DNA from: Ahaetulla prasina
Lineage: Eukaryota; Chordata; Lepidosauria; Squamata; Colubridae
Direction of reading: 5' to 3'
Assembly: GCF_028640845.1 (NCBI RefSeq)
Contig: NC_080543.1
Span: 12,926,858-12,990,857 of the forward strand
Length of the DNA stretch: 64,000 nucleotides
Shown: in pieces, positions 52,400 through 62,345 of the stretch
How the letters are laid out: every line of letters starts with the position of its first letter
Numbering within the stretch: position 1 is the first letter of the stretch
Notes under the pieces: model-generated
The model's database searches: none
The model's input: the letters and a program-made list of their open reading frames with translations, nothing else
What the model was told of the DNA's origin: nothing
Made by a program: the position numbers and the translations under genes

Positions 52400-52955
52400 G
52401 TTTTATATTAGTACCACTTTATAAACCCTAATAAGATCACACCTGGAATACTGCAACCAATTTTGGTCACCATACTACAAAAAGGATTTTGAGGCATTGG
52501 AAAAAGTTCAGAGAAGAGCAACTAATATGATCAAAGGCCTGGAGGCTAAAACCTATGAAGAATGGCTGCAGAATTTGGGTTTGGCTATTCTAAAGAAAGG
52601 AAGAATTAGAGGTGAGATGATAGCAGTATTCCTGTATTTGAGGGGCTGCCACAAAGAAGAGGGGGTCTAATTATTCTCCAAAATACCAGAGGGCAGGACA
52701 AGAAACAATGGATGGAAACTGATCAAGGAGAGAAGCAACCTGGAATTAAAGAGAAACTTTCTAACAGTGAGGACAATTAACCAGTGGAAAAGCTTGCCTT
52801 CAGAAATTGTGTCCATTCCATCACTGCATGTTTTTAAGAAGAATCTAGACAGCCACTTATCTGAAATGGTATAGGGTCTCCCACTCAAGCAGGGGGATGG
52901 ACTAGAAGACCTCCAAGGTCCCCTCCTGCTTATTCCATTCTATTCCATTCCATTC
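52400..52955 (+). mobile_element. CR1 LINE, 3' fragment with (ATTCC)n tail
   Basis: TACCACTTTATAAACCCTAA, CACACCTGGAATACTGCAAC, GGGGCTGCCACAAAGAAGAG and the terminal GGATGGACTAGAAGACCTCC mark CR1. A TTCCA array follows and holds the LTR insertion. Confidence 0.9.
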
Positions 52956-53383
52956 CACCAGAGTTTGTTGCAAAATCAAATCCAGAAAGCACACACAGGC
53001 AGACTGATGCAACAGGATTCATTAACTTCTTTATATACACAATAATACGTGAAGTAAGTTTACAATCCCAATAGCAGGTTCTTCCAATGTAGCAGTTACA
53101 AGCAGCAGTACAGCAGAGATGCAACTCCAGACTTGTTTCATTTCAGAGCTGAGCACAGAGCTTAATACAAAGAGAGCCTCCTCTATACAGGGCAGTTAAG
53201 CTTCTGCACAGACTCAGTTGCCTAAGCCACGCCCAGACTTCTAGCTTAAGTTTCTGTTTCTAAACAGCCTTCATTGGCTGAGCCTGTTACCGTGCCTATT
53301 CATTGGCTGACCTTGTTACCGTGTCTCCATTCAGTCCCCCATTGGCTGATCTATTCCAGGCCATGAATATTCATACTCTGACA
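52956..53383 (-). mobile_element. Solo LTR candidate with repeated CCAAT boxes
   Basis: On the minus strand it starts TGTCAGAGTATGAATATTCA, has three CAGCCAATG-type CCAAT boxes within about 90 bp (plus-strand ATTGGCTG near 53273, 53302 and 53341), TATATAAAG near 53033, and ends ACTCTGGTG. Both flanks are CATTC, but they lie in a CATTC-rich array, so the duplication is weak evidence. Confidence 0.65.
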
Positions 53384-53592
53384 CATTCCTATCCTATTTT
53401 ATGGAATCCATCTTCCTCCATTGACTGTGCTTGTCAGAAGCAGCTGGGAAGGTCACAAATGGTGATTACATAAACCTGGGATGCTACAACTTTTGCAAAC
53501 ACCTGCCAGATTCTGCAACTGTCATAAGTGCAAGGACCGATCGTAAATCACATTTTTTCCAGTTCCGTTATAACTTTGAATGATTACTAAAT

Positions 53593-53637
53593 TTTTATTT
53601 ATTAATCACATTTATATACCACCCTATCTCCCGAAGG
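53593..53637 (-). mobile_element. Minimal L2 3' tip (45 bp)
   Basis: TTTATATACCACCCTATCTC CCGAAGG is the reverse of the L2 3' end, flanked by ACTAAAT on both sides (53586-53592, 53638-53644). Confidence 0.75.
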
Positions 53638-53779
53638 ACTAAATGAACGGTTGTACGTCAAAGACTATCTTTATTATAACAAATGGTTATTAGATGCATG
53701 TTCTTTGTCTGTTATCATCTCATGCTCTTATTTCATATGTGTGAAGACCACAAGATCTATCGCAAGATTTATCGCAAGA

Positions 53780-54469
53780 TCTAAAATGGACAGCTAACAT
53801 AAAAAACATCATTAAAAATGGACAACGAAGAATGTTCTTTCTGCGCCAACTCAGTAAGCTCAAACTGCCCAAGGAGCTGCTGATCCAGTTCTACAGAGGA
53901 GTTATTGAGTCTGTCATTTGCACCTCCATAACTGTCTGGTTCAGTTCTGCAACCCAACAAGAAAGACACAGACTTCAGAGGATAATTAGAACTGCAGAAA
54001 AAATAATTGTTACCAACTTGCCTTCCATTGAGGACCTGTATACTGCACGAATCAGGAAGAAGGCCGTGAAAATATTTACAGACCCCTCACATCCTGGACA
54101 TAAATTGTTTCAACTCCTACCCTCAAAACGACGCTATAGAGCACTGCACACCAGAACAACTAGACACAAGAACAGTTTTTCCCCGAAGGCCATCACTCTG
54201 CTAAAGAAATAATTCCATCAACACTGTCAAACTATTTACTGAATCTGCACTATTAATCTTCTCATAGTTCCCATCACCAATCTCCTTCCACTTATGACTG
54301 TATGACTGTAACTTTGTTGCTGGCAATCCTTATGATTTATATTGATATATTGACCATCAATTGTGTTGTAAATGTTGTACCTTGATGAACGTATCTTTTC
54401 TTTTATGTACACTGAGAGCGTATGCACCAAGACAAATTCCTTGTGTGTCCAATCACACTTGGCCAATAA
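53780..54469 (+). mobile_element. Rex1-like LINE, 3' fragment
   Basis: A 126-codon frame (53832-54212) codes for MFFLRQLSKLKLPKELLIQF, SITVWFSSATQQERHRLQRI, AEKIIVTNLPSIEDLYTARI, DPSHPGHKLFQLLPSKRRYR and TRHKNSFSPKAITLLKK. It is the best preserved of the Rex1-like copies and close to the one at 24445. The 3' UTR ends CACTTGGCCAATAAAA before the (ATTCT)n array. Confidence 0.87.
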
Positions 54470-54566
54470 AAATTCTATTCTATTCTATTCTATTCTATTC
54501 TATTCTATTCTATTCTATTCTATTCTATTCTATTCTATTCTATTCTATTCTATTCTATTCTATTCT
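54470..54566. repeat. (ATTCT)n microsatellite, LINE tail
   Basis: About 19 ATTCT units directly after the Rex1-like 3' end. Confidence 0.95.
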
Positions 54567-54718
54567 ATGTGTTTATGGACTCCAGCTAACAGCTACCTCG
54601 GACGTGAGATATATATCTCACTGGGAAATTGTGCTTTAGATCTTGCAAGCGTCCCACACCTAATGCGACAAGCTTACTTCAAGTTCAAAGTTCGTCCTTG
54701 AAGAGTTTCAGTTTGAGG

Positions 54719-55083
54719 CAGTAATGAAATCCAAATTTTTTTTACTACCTGTGGGCGTAACTCGCCGGGCTTGGTGTGGCTTGGTGGGCATGGCAGGGGA
54801 AGGATACTGCAAAATCTCCATTCCCACCCTACTCCAGGGGAAGGATACTGCAAAAACTCCATTCCCACCCCACTCCGGGGGGAGTAAGATACTGCAAAAT
54901 CTCCATTCCCTCCCCACTCAAGGGGGGGATACTGCAAAATCTCCATTCCCACCCCACTCCTGGGGAAAGGATCTCCATTCCAACCCCACTCCTGGGGCCA
55001 GCCAGAGGTGGTATTTGCCAGTTCTCCGAACTACTCAGAATTTCCACTACTGTTTCTCCAGAACCTGATGAATAGCACCCTTG
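54719..55083 (+). mobile_element. Short non-autonomous hAT, 'GGTGAAATC' family with minisatellite
   Basis: The left end CAGTAATGAAATCCAAATTT and right end GATGAATAGCACCCTTG are inverted, with a perfect 8 bp duplication GTTTGAGG (54711-54718, 55084-55091). Four to five minisatellite units fill 54795-55000. Confidence 0.92.
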
Positions 55084-55650
55084 GTTTGAGGTGAAATAAG
55101 AGCTCATTTTCAAGCTATAACAACAGCAAAAATTGCCTTCGTTAAAGCTCTAGTTCTCCGTTGATGCAGTTTCCCTCTCCTATTGCGGCCTTTCATTCAA
55201 CAACCCCACGGAATGACAAGAGGTCAGTAAAGTTAGCCATGCTTTAACTGGAACAATCGACAGTGAATAAACTGCCTGCTACGAGAACGTGCATTTCTTC
55301 TTCTTCTTCTTCTCTTAAAAATAAACAAAAGGAAATCTATGAGGGTTTTGGATGAAGAAGTTGAAATTCACCGGGCGCAAAGGCGCGTTTTCTACATCCA
55401 CGGATTTCTGCAGGTGTCGATTAAGCTTGTTGAAATCCACTTACAATCATCATTATTTATAACGAGAATACAATCATCACTATAATCACCATCGCTTATT
55501 ATTGGTATTAAAATATACAAGGCACTTTGCAAGGAAGCATCTCGGCTTCATCCAGACAGACGAGAAATAAAGGGATAATTTATAACTCATGGCACAAATG
55601 CAGGTCATGTAAAGGCAGGGGGAAGACGGGGCAAAAGATCCTGCCTAGAG
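55084..55650. other. No feature recognised
   Basis: Unique-looking sequence with a short (CTT)n at 55297-55313. Nothing supported. Confidence 0.5.
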
Positions 55651-55760
55651 CAAGGGTCTCTAACCTTGGCAACTTTAAGGCTTGTGGACTTCAACACCCA
55701 GAATTCCACAGTCAGCAAAGCTTCAACTCTGGGAGTTGAAGTCCACAGGCCTTAAAGTTC
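55651..55760. mobile_element. Palindromic hAT MITE, right end lost
   Basis: CAAGGGTCTCTAACCTTGGC at the left and GAAGTCCACAGGCCTTAAAG at the right match the MITE at 41698-41806. It is cut where TGTCACGCCTCTG begins. Confidence 0.75.
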
Positions 55761-56829
55761 TGTCACGCCTCTGTCGGAGTCTGACTCTGAGATGGAAGAG
55801 GAACAGCTGACAGAAAGCAAGAGGGTGGCTCCCTTGGCTATGGAGGAAACTAGGGAAGGGCAAAGTCAGGCTGGGCAGAGCAAGGGAGAGGTAGAACAAG
55901 GGAGAGGGGGTTCTGATGAAGACCAAGGCCCTGTTGTGGTCCGTCAGCAGCCTGTGGAACTGGCACTGGAATTGGACAGTGAGGAGGCTGGGGAGGACAA
56001 GGGTTCAGTCCTGGAGTCAGGGGAAGGCCCGGATGAGGGCTCTGCATCAGAGATGGGGCAAGGGCCATCTGGGAGAGATGCAGAGCCTCCAGAGGCGGAC
56101 AGCAGAGAGGCAGAGGAACAGGAGGAGCCTGCTCCTAGTGCATGCATGCGAAGAGCTGCCAGAAGGCAAGAGCAGCTGAAGCAAAAAGGACGACTCGAGA
56201 GTAAGGCCAGGAGATGATTGGCCCCTCCCCTAAGGCTTAAAAGAGCAGCAATGGCTCTTTGGTTCTTTGTAGGAAAGCAACATTGCTACAATTGTTTCTT
56301 GTTTCCTGTTTCTGAACTTCATGGGCAGGGTGCCAAAGAAGACAAAGGTTTGTGATAAGGCTGAAGGACTTTTTCTGAAGGACTTTGTTTTGAACTTAAT
56401 TTGGACTAAGCTGAGAATGAAGTAATTCTCAGCTGTTCTAATAAAATATGTTTGTTTAGGACTGATTGTGTCTGGTAATAACTACTTGGGCCTGGGTCAC
56501 AACAGGCCCACCCTCTCGACATCCTAGGGCACGCAGGGAAGAATGGAGAAGAGAGCAATGTGGATTGTGTAGCTTACGAGGGAGGTGAGGGCACCGACTC
56601 CCTTCACAAGGTACACCTGGAGCTGGAGTTTAAAAGTAGAGGCAAATGAGAGGGGCGGTTGTTGGGAACAAATACTGAGTTCGTGTTTGCTTTCTTTATC
56701 TGAGTTCCTGGCATCCTCCCAACTGGTTTGATTTACTGCCGTGCTACTTCAAGTCTGGACTTCTTATCTTGCTTGCCTGCCGGATTAATTAACTTATCTT
56801 CCCCTACTAGATTTATAGTTGGAAGTTTT
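55761..56829 (+). mobile_element. Second LTR-like unit hosting an inner LTR (boundaries uncertain)
   Basis: It begins TGTCACGCCTCTGTCGGAGT and codes for an acidic stretch (EEEQLTESKRVAPLAMEETR) before the inner LTR at 55932. After it, ACCCTCTCGACATCCTAGGG, GGAGTTTAAAAGTAG and AATACTGAGTTCGTGTTTGC look like the remaining LTR with a TTTAAAA box. I could not fix its right end. Confidence 0.45.
55932..56504 (+). mobile_element. Solo LTR, family 'VV-ORF', subfamily A (copy 3), frame intact
   Basis: It begins TGTTGTGGTCCGTCAGCAGC and ends GGGTCACAACA with a perfect 5 bp duplication GGCCC (55927-55931, 56505-56509). The frame from the LTR start is fully open to the TGA at 56217: RQQPVELALELDSEEAGEDK, SGRDAEPPEADSREAEEQEE, CMRRAARRQEQLKQKGRLES. 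A TTAAAAG box follows the stop by about 20 bp, and AATAAAATA lies near 56442. This is the best-preserved copy. Confidence 0.93.
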
Positions 56830-56835
56830 GTCTGT

Positions 56836-57288
56836 TTACAGGTTTTCCCCGTGTGCTGTGCTCGCAACCACTCCATCTGCGCCTGTGCATGGCTTTAACG
56901 TGCACCTCCCCATGCGCTCCGTGCACAATTGCACCATCTGCACATGCGCACAGGTTTGGTGCAGCTCCCCCGTGCGCTGCACGTGCAACCGCACCATCAG
57001 AGCATGCGCACAGCTTTCATGCGTGCCTCCCTGTGCGCTGCATGTGCAATTTCACCATCTGCGCATGCACGCAGGTTTTGCACAGCTCCCCCCGTGTGCT
57101 GCATGTGACGGAGAGCTCTGAAGACCAGCTGGGTCCCCTGAATTGCACGCATGCCCACTGGAGGCCCGAACACCAACTTGGCCCACACTCATGTGCAGCT
57201 CCAGGTGAGTTTGGCGACAGCTCACGTGCCAGGAAATATGGCTCTGTGTGCCACCTCGGGCATCTGTGCCATAGGTTCGCCATCATGG
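56836..57288 (+). mobile_element. Non-autonomous hAT, 'GATGGCGAACC' family, with 61 bp tandem repeat
   Basis: The right end CATAGGTTCGCCATCATGG matches the family; the left end is not visible. About four units of a 60-61 bp repeat (CCATCTGCGCATGC..., starts near 56873, 56933, 56994 and 57055) fill the left half. It interrupts a minus-strand CR1. Confidence 0.65.
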
Positions 57289-57297
57289 CCCTACACC

Positions 57298-57483
57298 ATT
57301 CCTGACAGATGGCAGTCCAGTCTCTTCTTGAAAGCCTCCAGTGATGAAGCTTCCACAATTTAGGATGGCAACTTCTGTTCCATTGGTTGATTGTTCTCAT
57401 GTCAGAAAATTTATCCTTATTTCTAGGTTAAATCTCTCCTTGATCACTTTCCATCCATTATTCCTTGACTGGCCTTCGGGTTC
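57298..57483 (-). mobile_element. CR1 LINE fragment, older subfamily
   Basis: CCAGTCTCTTCTTGAAAGCC TCCAGTGATGAAGCTTCCAC and CAGAAAATTTATCCTTATTT are the reverse of the CR1 C-terminal region. Confidence 0.78.
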
Positions 57484-57635
57484 TCTGTAGGAGTTCCTAG
57501 ACTATATCCTTAATGATGCAAGTGGTTTGGTTTAGACTGGCAATGTTTCTATCGATAGGTGAGGAACAAGAAAAGCAATTTCTTAAAAGAAATTCAAGTG
57601 TTGGTCTTTGGAACCTGGCAGACAGGGGTTGTAGG

Positions 57636-58106
57636 CAGGGGTGGGCTTCAAAAATTTTAGCAAGGGGATCTCTGCCCAGTTGGTGGGTGGACATGGTAAT
57701 AGTGGGCGTGGCCTAGTTGGCCTCCTGCACCACGGCAGGAGAGGGTATTTTTGCCCTCCCTGAGCTCTGGAGGTTTTCCTCAAAAATGGCCTCCCCAGGC
57801 TCTGCAGGCCCTCTGGAGGCCATGAACAGGCCCATTTCTGGCCTTCTCGAACTTCTGGTAGGCCTATTTTTCACATTCCCCGAGCCTCCGGACGCACCCT
57901 GCATCCAAATCGGGCCACATGGGGACTCCTTGGAGGGGCGGGGAGGGGTGGGTGGGGCCAGCCATGAGTGGGATTTGTGGATTCTCCGAATTGCACAGAA
58001 TCACAGAAATAAATAAAAAATAAATAAAATAAAAAATAAAATAAATAAATAAATCTTAGATAGAGGTTCTCCCGAACCCATGCGAACCCCCAGCAGCCCA
58101 CCGCCA
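57636..58106 (+). mobile_element. Non-autonomous hAT, 'GGTGGGCTTC' family
   Basis: The left end CAGGGGTGGGCTTCAAAAAT and right end CCCCCAGCAGCCCACCGCCA are inverted, with a perfect 8 bp duplication GTTGTAGG (57628-57635, 58107-58114). An AAATAAAT array (58006-58054) interrupts the right subterminal region. Confidence 0.88.
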
Positions 58107-58938
58107 GTTGTAGGCACAATATCTCCTAGCTGTGTGAAGGAGTGTTTTCAGGATTGGTTTGGATAATGGGTCGGTTGCTATGTATTTTATTTTTATATTG
58201 TGTATTTCATTTATTTCAAGTGGCCCAGATTTATGTAAAAGTGAGACTGTTCCTGTTATTCCTTGAAAGTTTTGTAGAGAATAAAACTGCCCATCCTCTG
58301 CGCATTGTAGCTAAAGAAAGAATATTAAAATTCATTAACGGGCCATATTTGCAATGAAACCGAGTTAAAAACTCAGGCTTTAAAAGAAAAGCTTCCAAAC
58401 TGAGAATATGTTCAGAAACCCACATTACAACAACCGTTCAAGTGGATTTTTTTCCCCTGGATTTTCTTTCGTAAAAAAATAAAAAAATAAAAATGAAGAT
58501 TGAGTAAGGAAACGGGAGATGTTGAGTTGATGGTTGAGAGTGTGCGAAAGTGAAGTAAATCAGAAGCTCTGTGAATCATTCTTTTTTTTTTTTCATTCCA
58601 AGTCAGGCCTCCTGCATAATTTTCTATTACTTGGACGTTTTCACACTTCAGTGTGCTCACATCTTTTCTTTGGCAGTGAGGGTAGGCGGGGAATGGTGGA
58701 AAAGCGCAGGTTTTAATGTAGCATCTTCAGGCAATTTTCTCTGCTTACATCTGTCTGCTGTGAAAATGTTTGCCTTATATTTTCCCCATTAAAAAAAGAT
58801 CATCAATACGGTTAGAGGATCGGAACAACCATCCTAAGAGGAAATATCTATTCATAATATTGATTTATTCAATTTATGCAGCCACCTGGGGTCAGGGTAC
58901 ACCCAGGGTACTGAAGATGGATGCCCGTATAAATCAAT
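58107..58938. other. No feature recognised
   Basis: AT-rich, unique-looking. Short overlapping ORFs at 58142-58357 and 58534-58792 show nothing I can assign. Confidence 0.5.
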
Positions 58939-58939
58939 C

Positions 58940-58994
58940 ACATACATACATACATACATACATACATACATACATACATACATACATACATACA
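58940..58994. repeat. (CATA)n microsatellite
   Basis: About 13 uninterrupted CATA units. Confidence 0.96.
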
Positions 58995-59048
58995 GAGTTC
59001 AGTTAAAAATAAAATAGAAAGTCAACTTGTAAAGTTTAGTGATAGAAA

Positions 59049-59540
59049 TCTATATATATATAAACAAAATACCAGTCACGAATCATCATGAAATCTCCAG
59101 AACTGTAAAGCCTACAAACTTGAAAATTGGCATGTATGTTCCTCTAGGTGCTTGCTAAGAAAGGACTCCCCGTCCCCACCTGAAAAGAACTCTGTTCCAA
59201 CTGCCACTTGGGTGTGGGTGTGGCCAGCACATGACTCATCCAGCCTGCAGGCTGGGAATTTAGACATTCTACTCCCCACCTAAAAGGAAGAGAAAGGGAT
59301 AAGATAGGAGAGGCTTCTGTGGGGCCAGCCTCAGGGAGAGAAGGGGATAGGAAAGGATCAATGGGGCCAACCTGAAGGAGAGAAGGGGAGAAGATAAGAG
59401 AGGCTTCTGTGGGGCCAGCCTCAGGGAGAGAAGGGGAGAAGAGAGTTCGATCATAACTACTCATTAATTTTCAAGCTGTAAGTGTCGATTTATCAAGCCC
59501 AATCACATAGTTTCATAGTGGAGCATGGGTATCCAGCTAG
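59049..59540 (+). mobile_element. Non-autonomous Helitron (inferred)
   Basis: The 5' end TCTATATATATATAAACAAA and the segment AAATCTCCAGAACTGTAAAG CCTACAAACTTGAAAATTGG are typical of vertebrate non-autonomous Helitrons. The 3' end CATGGGTATCCAGCTAG has the CTAG terminus. It sits between A and T with no target duplication. A roughly 90 bp minisatellite (AGGCTTCTGTGGGGCCAGCC at 59311 and 59401, with a half unit between) lies inside. No Rep/helicase gene is present. Confidence 0.75.
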
Positions 59541-59913
59541 TATACAAATATACATGCACATGGGAAATGAAGATAGAGAATAGCATTGTTTCTCACAAGT
59601 TTAGAATTTGTACCTTGCATTATGCAGAGAGATTTGGCACCAATGAACATGGATGAATAAATTTAACTCTTAGTTAAACCATGAATTTGGGTTTGAGAAA
59701 GGTTGCCAGTTTAAATTAGATTGTTTTAAAATGGGTTCCAACAGAGAATCCTCCAAGGGAGATAAACCTCTGAAAGATAGTAGGTGTAGGGTCATGGCCA
59801 AAATTTTATTCCTCATGGATACAACTGGGACACCGTATAATGGCCTTCTTTACTGTATGAGTCCATAAAGATGCATTTTTAGCCATTAGAGCCAATTTTG
59901 TCTAGTAGGTAAA
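59541..59913. other. No feature recognised
   Basis: Unique-looking sequence between the Helitron and the SINE. Confidence 0.5.
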
Positions 59914-60425
59914 TTCAAGTCATGCCTTAGCTATGAAAGCCAGCTGGGTGACTTTGGGACAATCATCAGGAGACTGTGAATTCTAGTCTTGCCTTAGGTA
60001 TGAAAGCTGGCTGGGTGACTAGGTCAATCAAGAGGAGAATGTGAGTTCTAGTCCCACCTTAACTATGAAAGCCGGCTGGGCGACTTTGGAACAACCGTCA
60101 AGAGATTGTGAATTCTAGTCTTGCCTTAGGTATGAAAACTGGCTGGGTGACTAGGTCAGTCAAGAGGAGAATGTGAGTTCTAGTTCCACCTTAGCTATGA
60201 AAGCCGGCTGGATGACTTTGAGACAATCACCAGGAGACTGAGAGTTCTAGTCCTACCTTAGGCAAGAAAGGTGGCTGAGTAATTTTGGGCCAGTTATTCT
60301 CTCTCAGCGCAATCCCCCTTACAGGCTCCTTGTAGGGAAAAGTAGGAGGATATGTTCGCCATCTTGAGTTATTTGCAAAGATAATAAAGGTGGGATATAA
60401 ATAAATAAAATAAAAATAAACACAA
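59914..60425 (+). repeat. SINE with tandemly amplified body
   Basis: Six units begin near 59914, 59981, 60046, 60113, 60178 and 60245 (each TTCTAGTC... or TTCAAGTC...), containing CCTTAGCTATGAAAGCCGGC TGGGTGAC. Spacing alternates 67, 65, 67, 65, 67 bp. The last unit runs into a normal SINE end (ATTCTCTCTCAGCGCAAT, AGTTATTTGCAAAGATAATA AAGGTGGGATATAAAT). Confidence 0.82.
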
Positions 60426-60904
60426 CATAAAATCATGGGTATCGATAGGACACATTCATGACCATCTGCTAAGACCATTTTGGAAACTTTTATTCGGGGG
60501 CCCTAGTGTTATTTCTGAGACACCCCCCCATTGCAGATTTGTAAGGATAGCTTCCTACGCGCCACTCAGAACCAGATTTTTTAATGATGGGTGACGAGAA
60601 TTTTGTTCGTCTGCTAGTAAAGTTTGACTGGGCTTTCCCAGGCATGATGGGAAATTCTAACTCGTGGCCTGTCCTGATGAAAATATCTAATGGAAGAATT
60701 GAGAATCCATTACTTGAGCGTGGGAACCCCGCCAAGCACCCCTTCAGCTCATTACTAGCAATCAATTTGTCTGATGAAGATTTCAGACTCTCGCGGTTTT
60801 CAGAATCAGTTCTGAACTCCAGATAATTCTCTCCAGTCTGGCGGCATAAATACGGATGTACAGTGAGAGGGTAAATACCAAAATCAATAGCTCAGCAGTT
60901 TCAT
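60426..60904. other. No feature recognised
   Basis: ORFs on both strands (60490-60826) overlap and have no assignable motif. No repeat termini seen. Confidence 0.45.
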
Positions 60905-61010
60905 ATTTGAGCTAACACTGGCGTGCACACCATCTGGTCCTGGAGATTTATTTTTCCATTTAATCTGTCAATTTACTCTTAACTGCTCTTCTTCCATTTG
61001 TGTCAAAGAA
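60905..61010 (-). mobile_element. Possible CR1 fragment (start of reverse transcriptase)
   Basis: The minus strand reads NKSPGPDGVHA, similar to the KSxGPDGIHxRVL start of CR1 reverse transcriptase. Only about 100 bp support it. Confidence 0.4.
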
Positions 61011-61344
61011 AGACAGCATAATAACACAGGGGAAAGAAAGCTGTGGATGCTTAAGCTAGTCCCTGTAGCTGCGGAGGCACTGAATTACAACAACCACAAC
61101 CAAAAATGGAATTTCAGGATAAAGTTGTCCACTTGAAAGGTGTTAGATATCATAGATAAGCACAACTGAGATGCTGCGGCATCCGAGATAATGTCATAGT
61201 CAGAACAGGGCTACTTTCACCCCCTCTCCCCCACCCGGCTTGGCTGAGTTCCAAAATGTTGCAGAGTAAGCACCCCGCACTGAAAACGTTCCCGCGTGCT
61301 TGCAGTGTGATTTTTGGAGATTGCTTTTAGAGATCTTAGCTTTA
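61011..61344. other. No feature recognised
   Basis: Unique-looking; a C-rich run at 61218-61237. Confidence 0.45.
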
Positions 61345-61632
61345 TTCTACTGCCACAAAGGGGGGGACAACCTAATCTCCAAAGCACCTGAAGGCAGGAT
61401 AAGAAGCAATGGATGAAAAGTAATCAAGGAGAGAACCAACCTAGAACTAAGGAGAAATTTTCTGACAGTTAGAACAATTAAGCGGTGGAATGATTTGCCT
61501 TCAGAAATTGTGGGTGCTCCAACATTGGAGGTTTTCAAGAAGAGATTGGACAACCATTTCTCCAGGGTCTCCTGCTTGGGCAGAGGGTTGGACTGGAAGA
61601 CCTCCAAAGTCACTTCCAACTCTCTTATTCTG
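61345..61632 (+). mobile_element. CR1 LINE, 3' fragment
   Basis: GCCACAAAGGGGGGGACAAC, GGAGAAATTTTCTGACAGTT and GGGTTGGACTGGAAGACCTC mark the CR1 3' end. The frame is broken by an in-frame stop near the start. Confidence 0.9.
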
Positions 61633-61744
61633 ACTGAAATATGTTTACAGATTTTTGTCTTGTATTCTGAGCTGCCGGGAATCACAAGACTGAAATGACC
61701 AGGTAGCTAAACAAGTAAATGCAAGCAAGTACAAGCGCAAGCAA

Positions 61745-61950
61745 GTAAATGCAAGCAAAAACAGCATTGCTAAAAAAGCATTAAAGAGTTTTTCATTTAA
61801 TCTTGTGAAGCTTCTTCTCCAGTAATATTGAACTGCAAATGAGGGTTTACAAAACTTTTGCCAGACCAATTCTTGAATACAGCTCATCTATCTGGAACCC
61901 GCACTGCATATTGGATATTAATACAATCAAATGAGATATTTCATGAGAAG
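61745..61950 (+). mobile_element. Jockey-superfamily LINE fragment (family of 10455-11270)
   Basis: ATTGCTAAAAAAGCATTAAA and GGGTTTACAAAACTTTTGCC AGACCAATTCTTGAATACAG match the reverse of 11085-11200. Confidence 0.65.
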
Positions 61951-61954
61951 AGCA

Positions 61955-62345
61955 AGGGTGAAATCCTACCAGTTCAGACCGGTTCGGGAGAACCGGTAGT
62001 GGAGATTGGGACTGGTTCGCTGAACCGGTAGCAATCGCTGGCTGACCACGCCCCCAAATCAGTCCGTGGCCCGCAGTCTTTCCATGCTTCCCTGCCTTCC
62101 ATGTGGCCTTCCCGGCATCCCTGTAGCCAGCTTGCAAAAGCAGGCAAGTGGAAGGCCACGTGGAAGGCAAGCAAGCATGGCGGGGCTGTAGGGAAGGGAG
62201 CTGCCAGGAAGGGAGCCTGCCATGCTCGCCTGCCTTCCATGCTACCTTCCTGGTGGTCCCCCACCCCCGCTTTCCTTCCGAGGTCCATCCCGTCCAATGG
62301 GTGGGCAGGCGGCCCTTTGTGGAAATGCAGACACTGAACTGGGGC
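61955..62345 (+). mobile_element. hAT left part, 'GGTGAAATC' type, interrupted by an LTR
   Basis: It starts CAAGGGTGAAATCCTACCAG and has GGTTCGGGAGAACCGGTAGT. The middle contains inverted GGAAGGCA/TGCCTTCC-rich sequence (62085-62245). The LTR at 62346 interrupts it; I could not find the right end beyond 63062. Confidence 0.6.

Larger units (their letters stand above)
52220..53671 (-). mobile_element. Tigger-like MITE hosting CR1, an LTR and an L2 tip
   Basis: It starts CAGGAAATATGACCACAACT after TA and ends GGTTGTACGTCAAAGACTAT. The body continues after the inserts with GTCAGAAGCAGCTGGGAAGG. Confidence 0.72.

Noticed and set aside
56819..57400. ORFs of 100-150 codons rich in Cys
   Set aside because: They are generated by the 61 bp tandem repeat in a hAT and differ in every frame.
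60490..60826. Opposed ORFs of 80-91 codons that look less repetitive
   Set aside because: No start context, domain or splice evidence; kept only as unassigned sequence.
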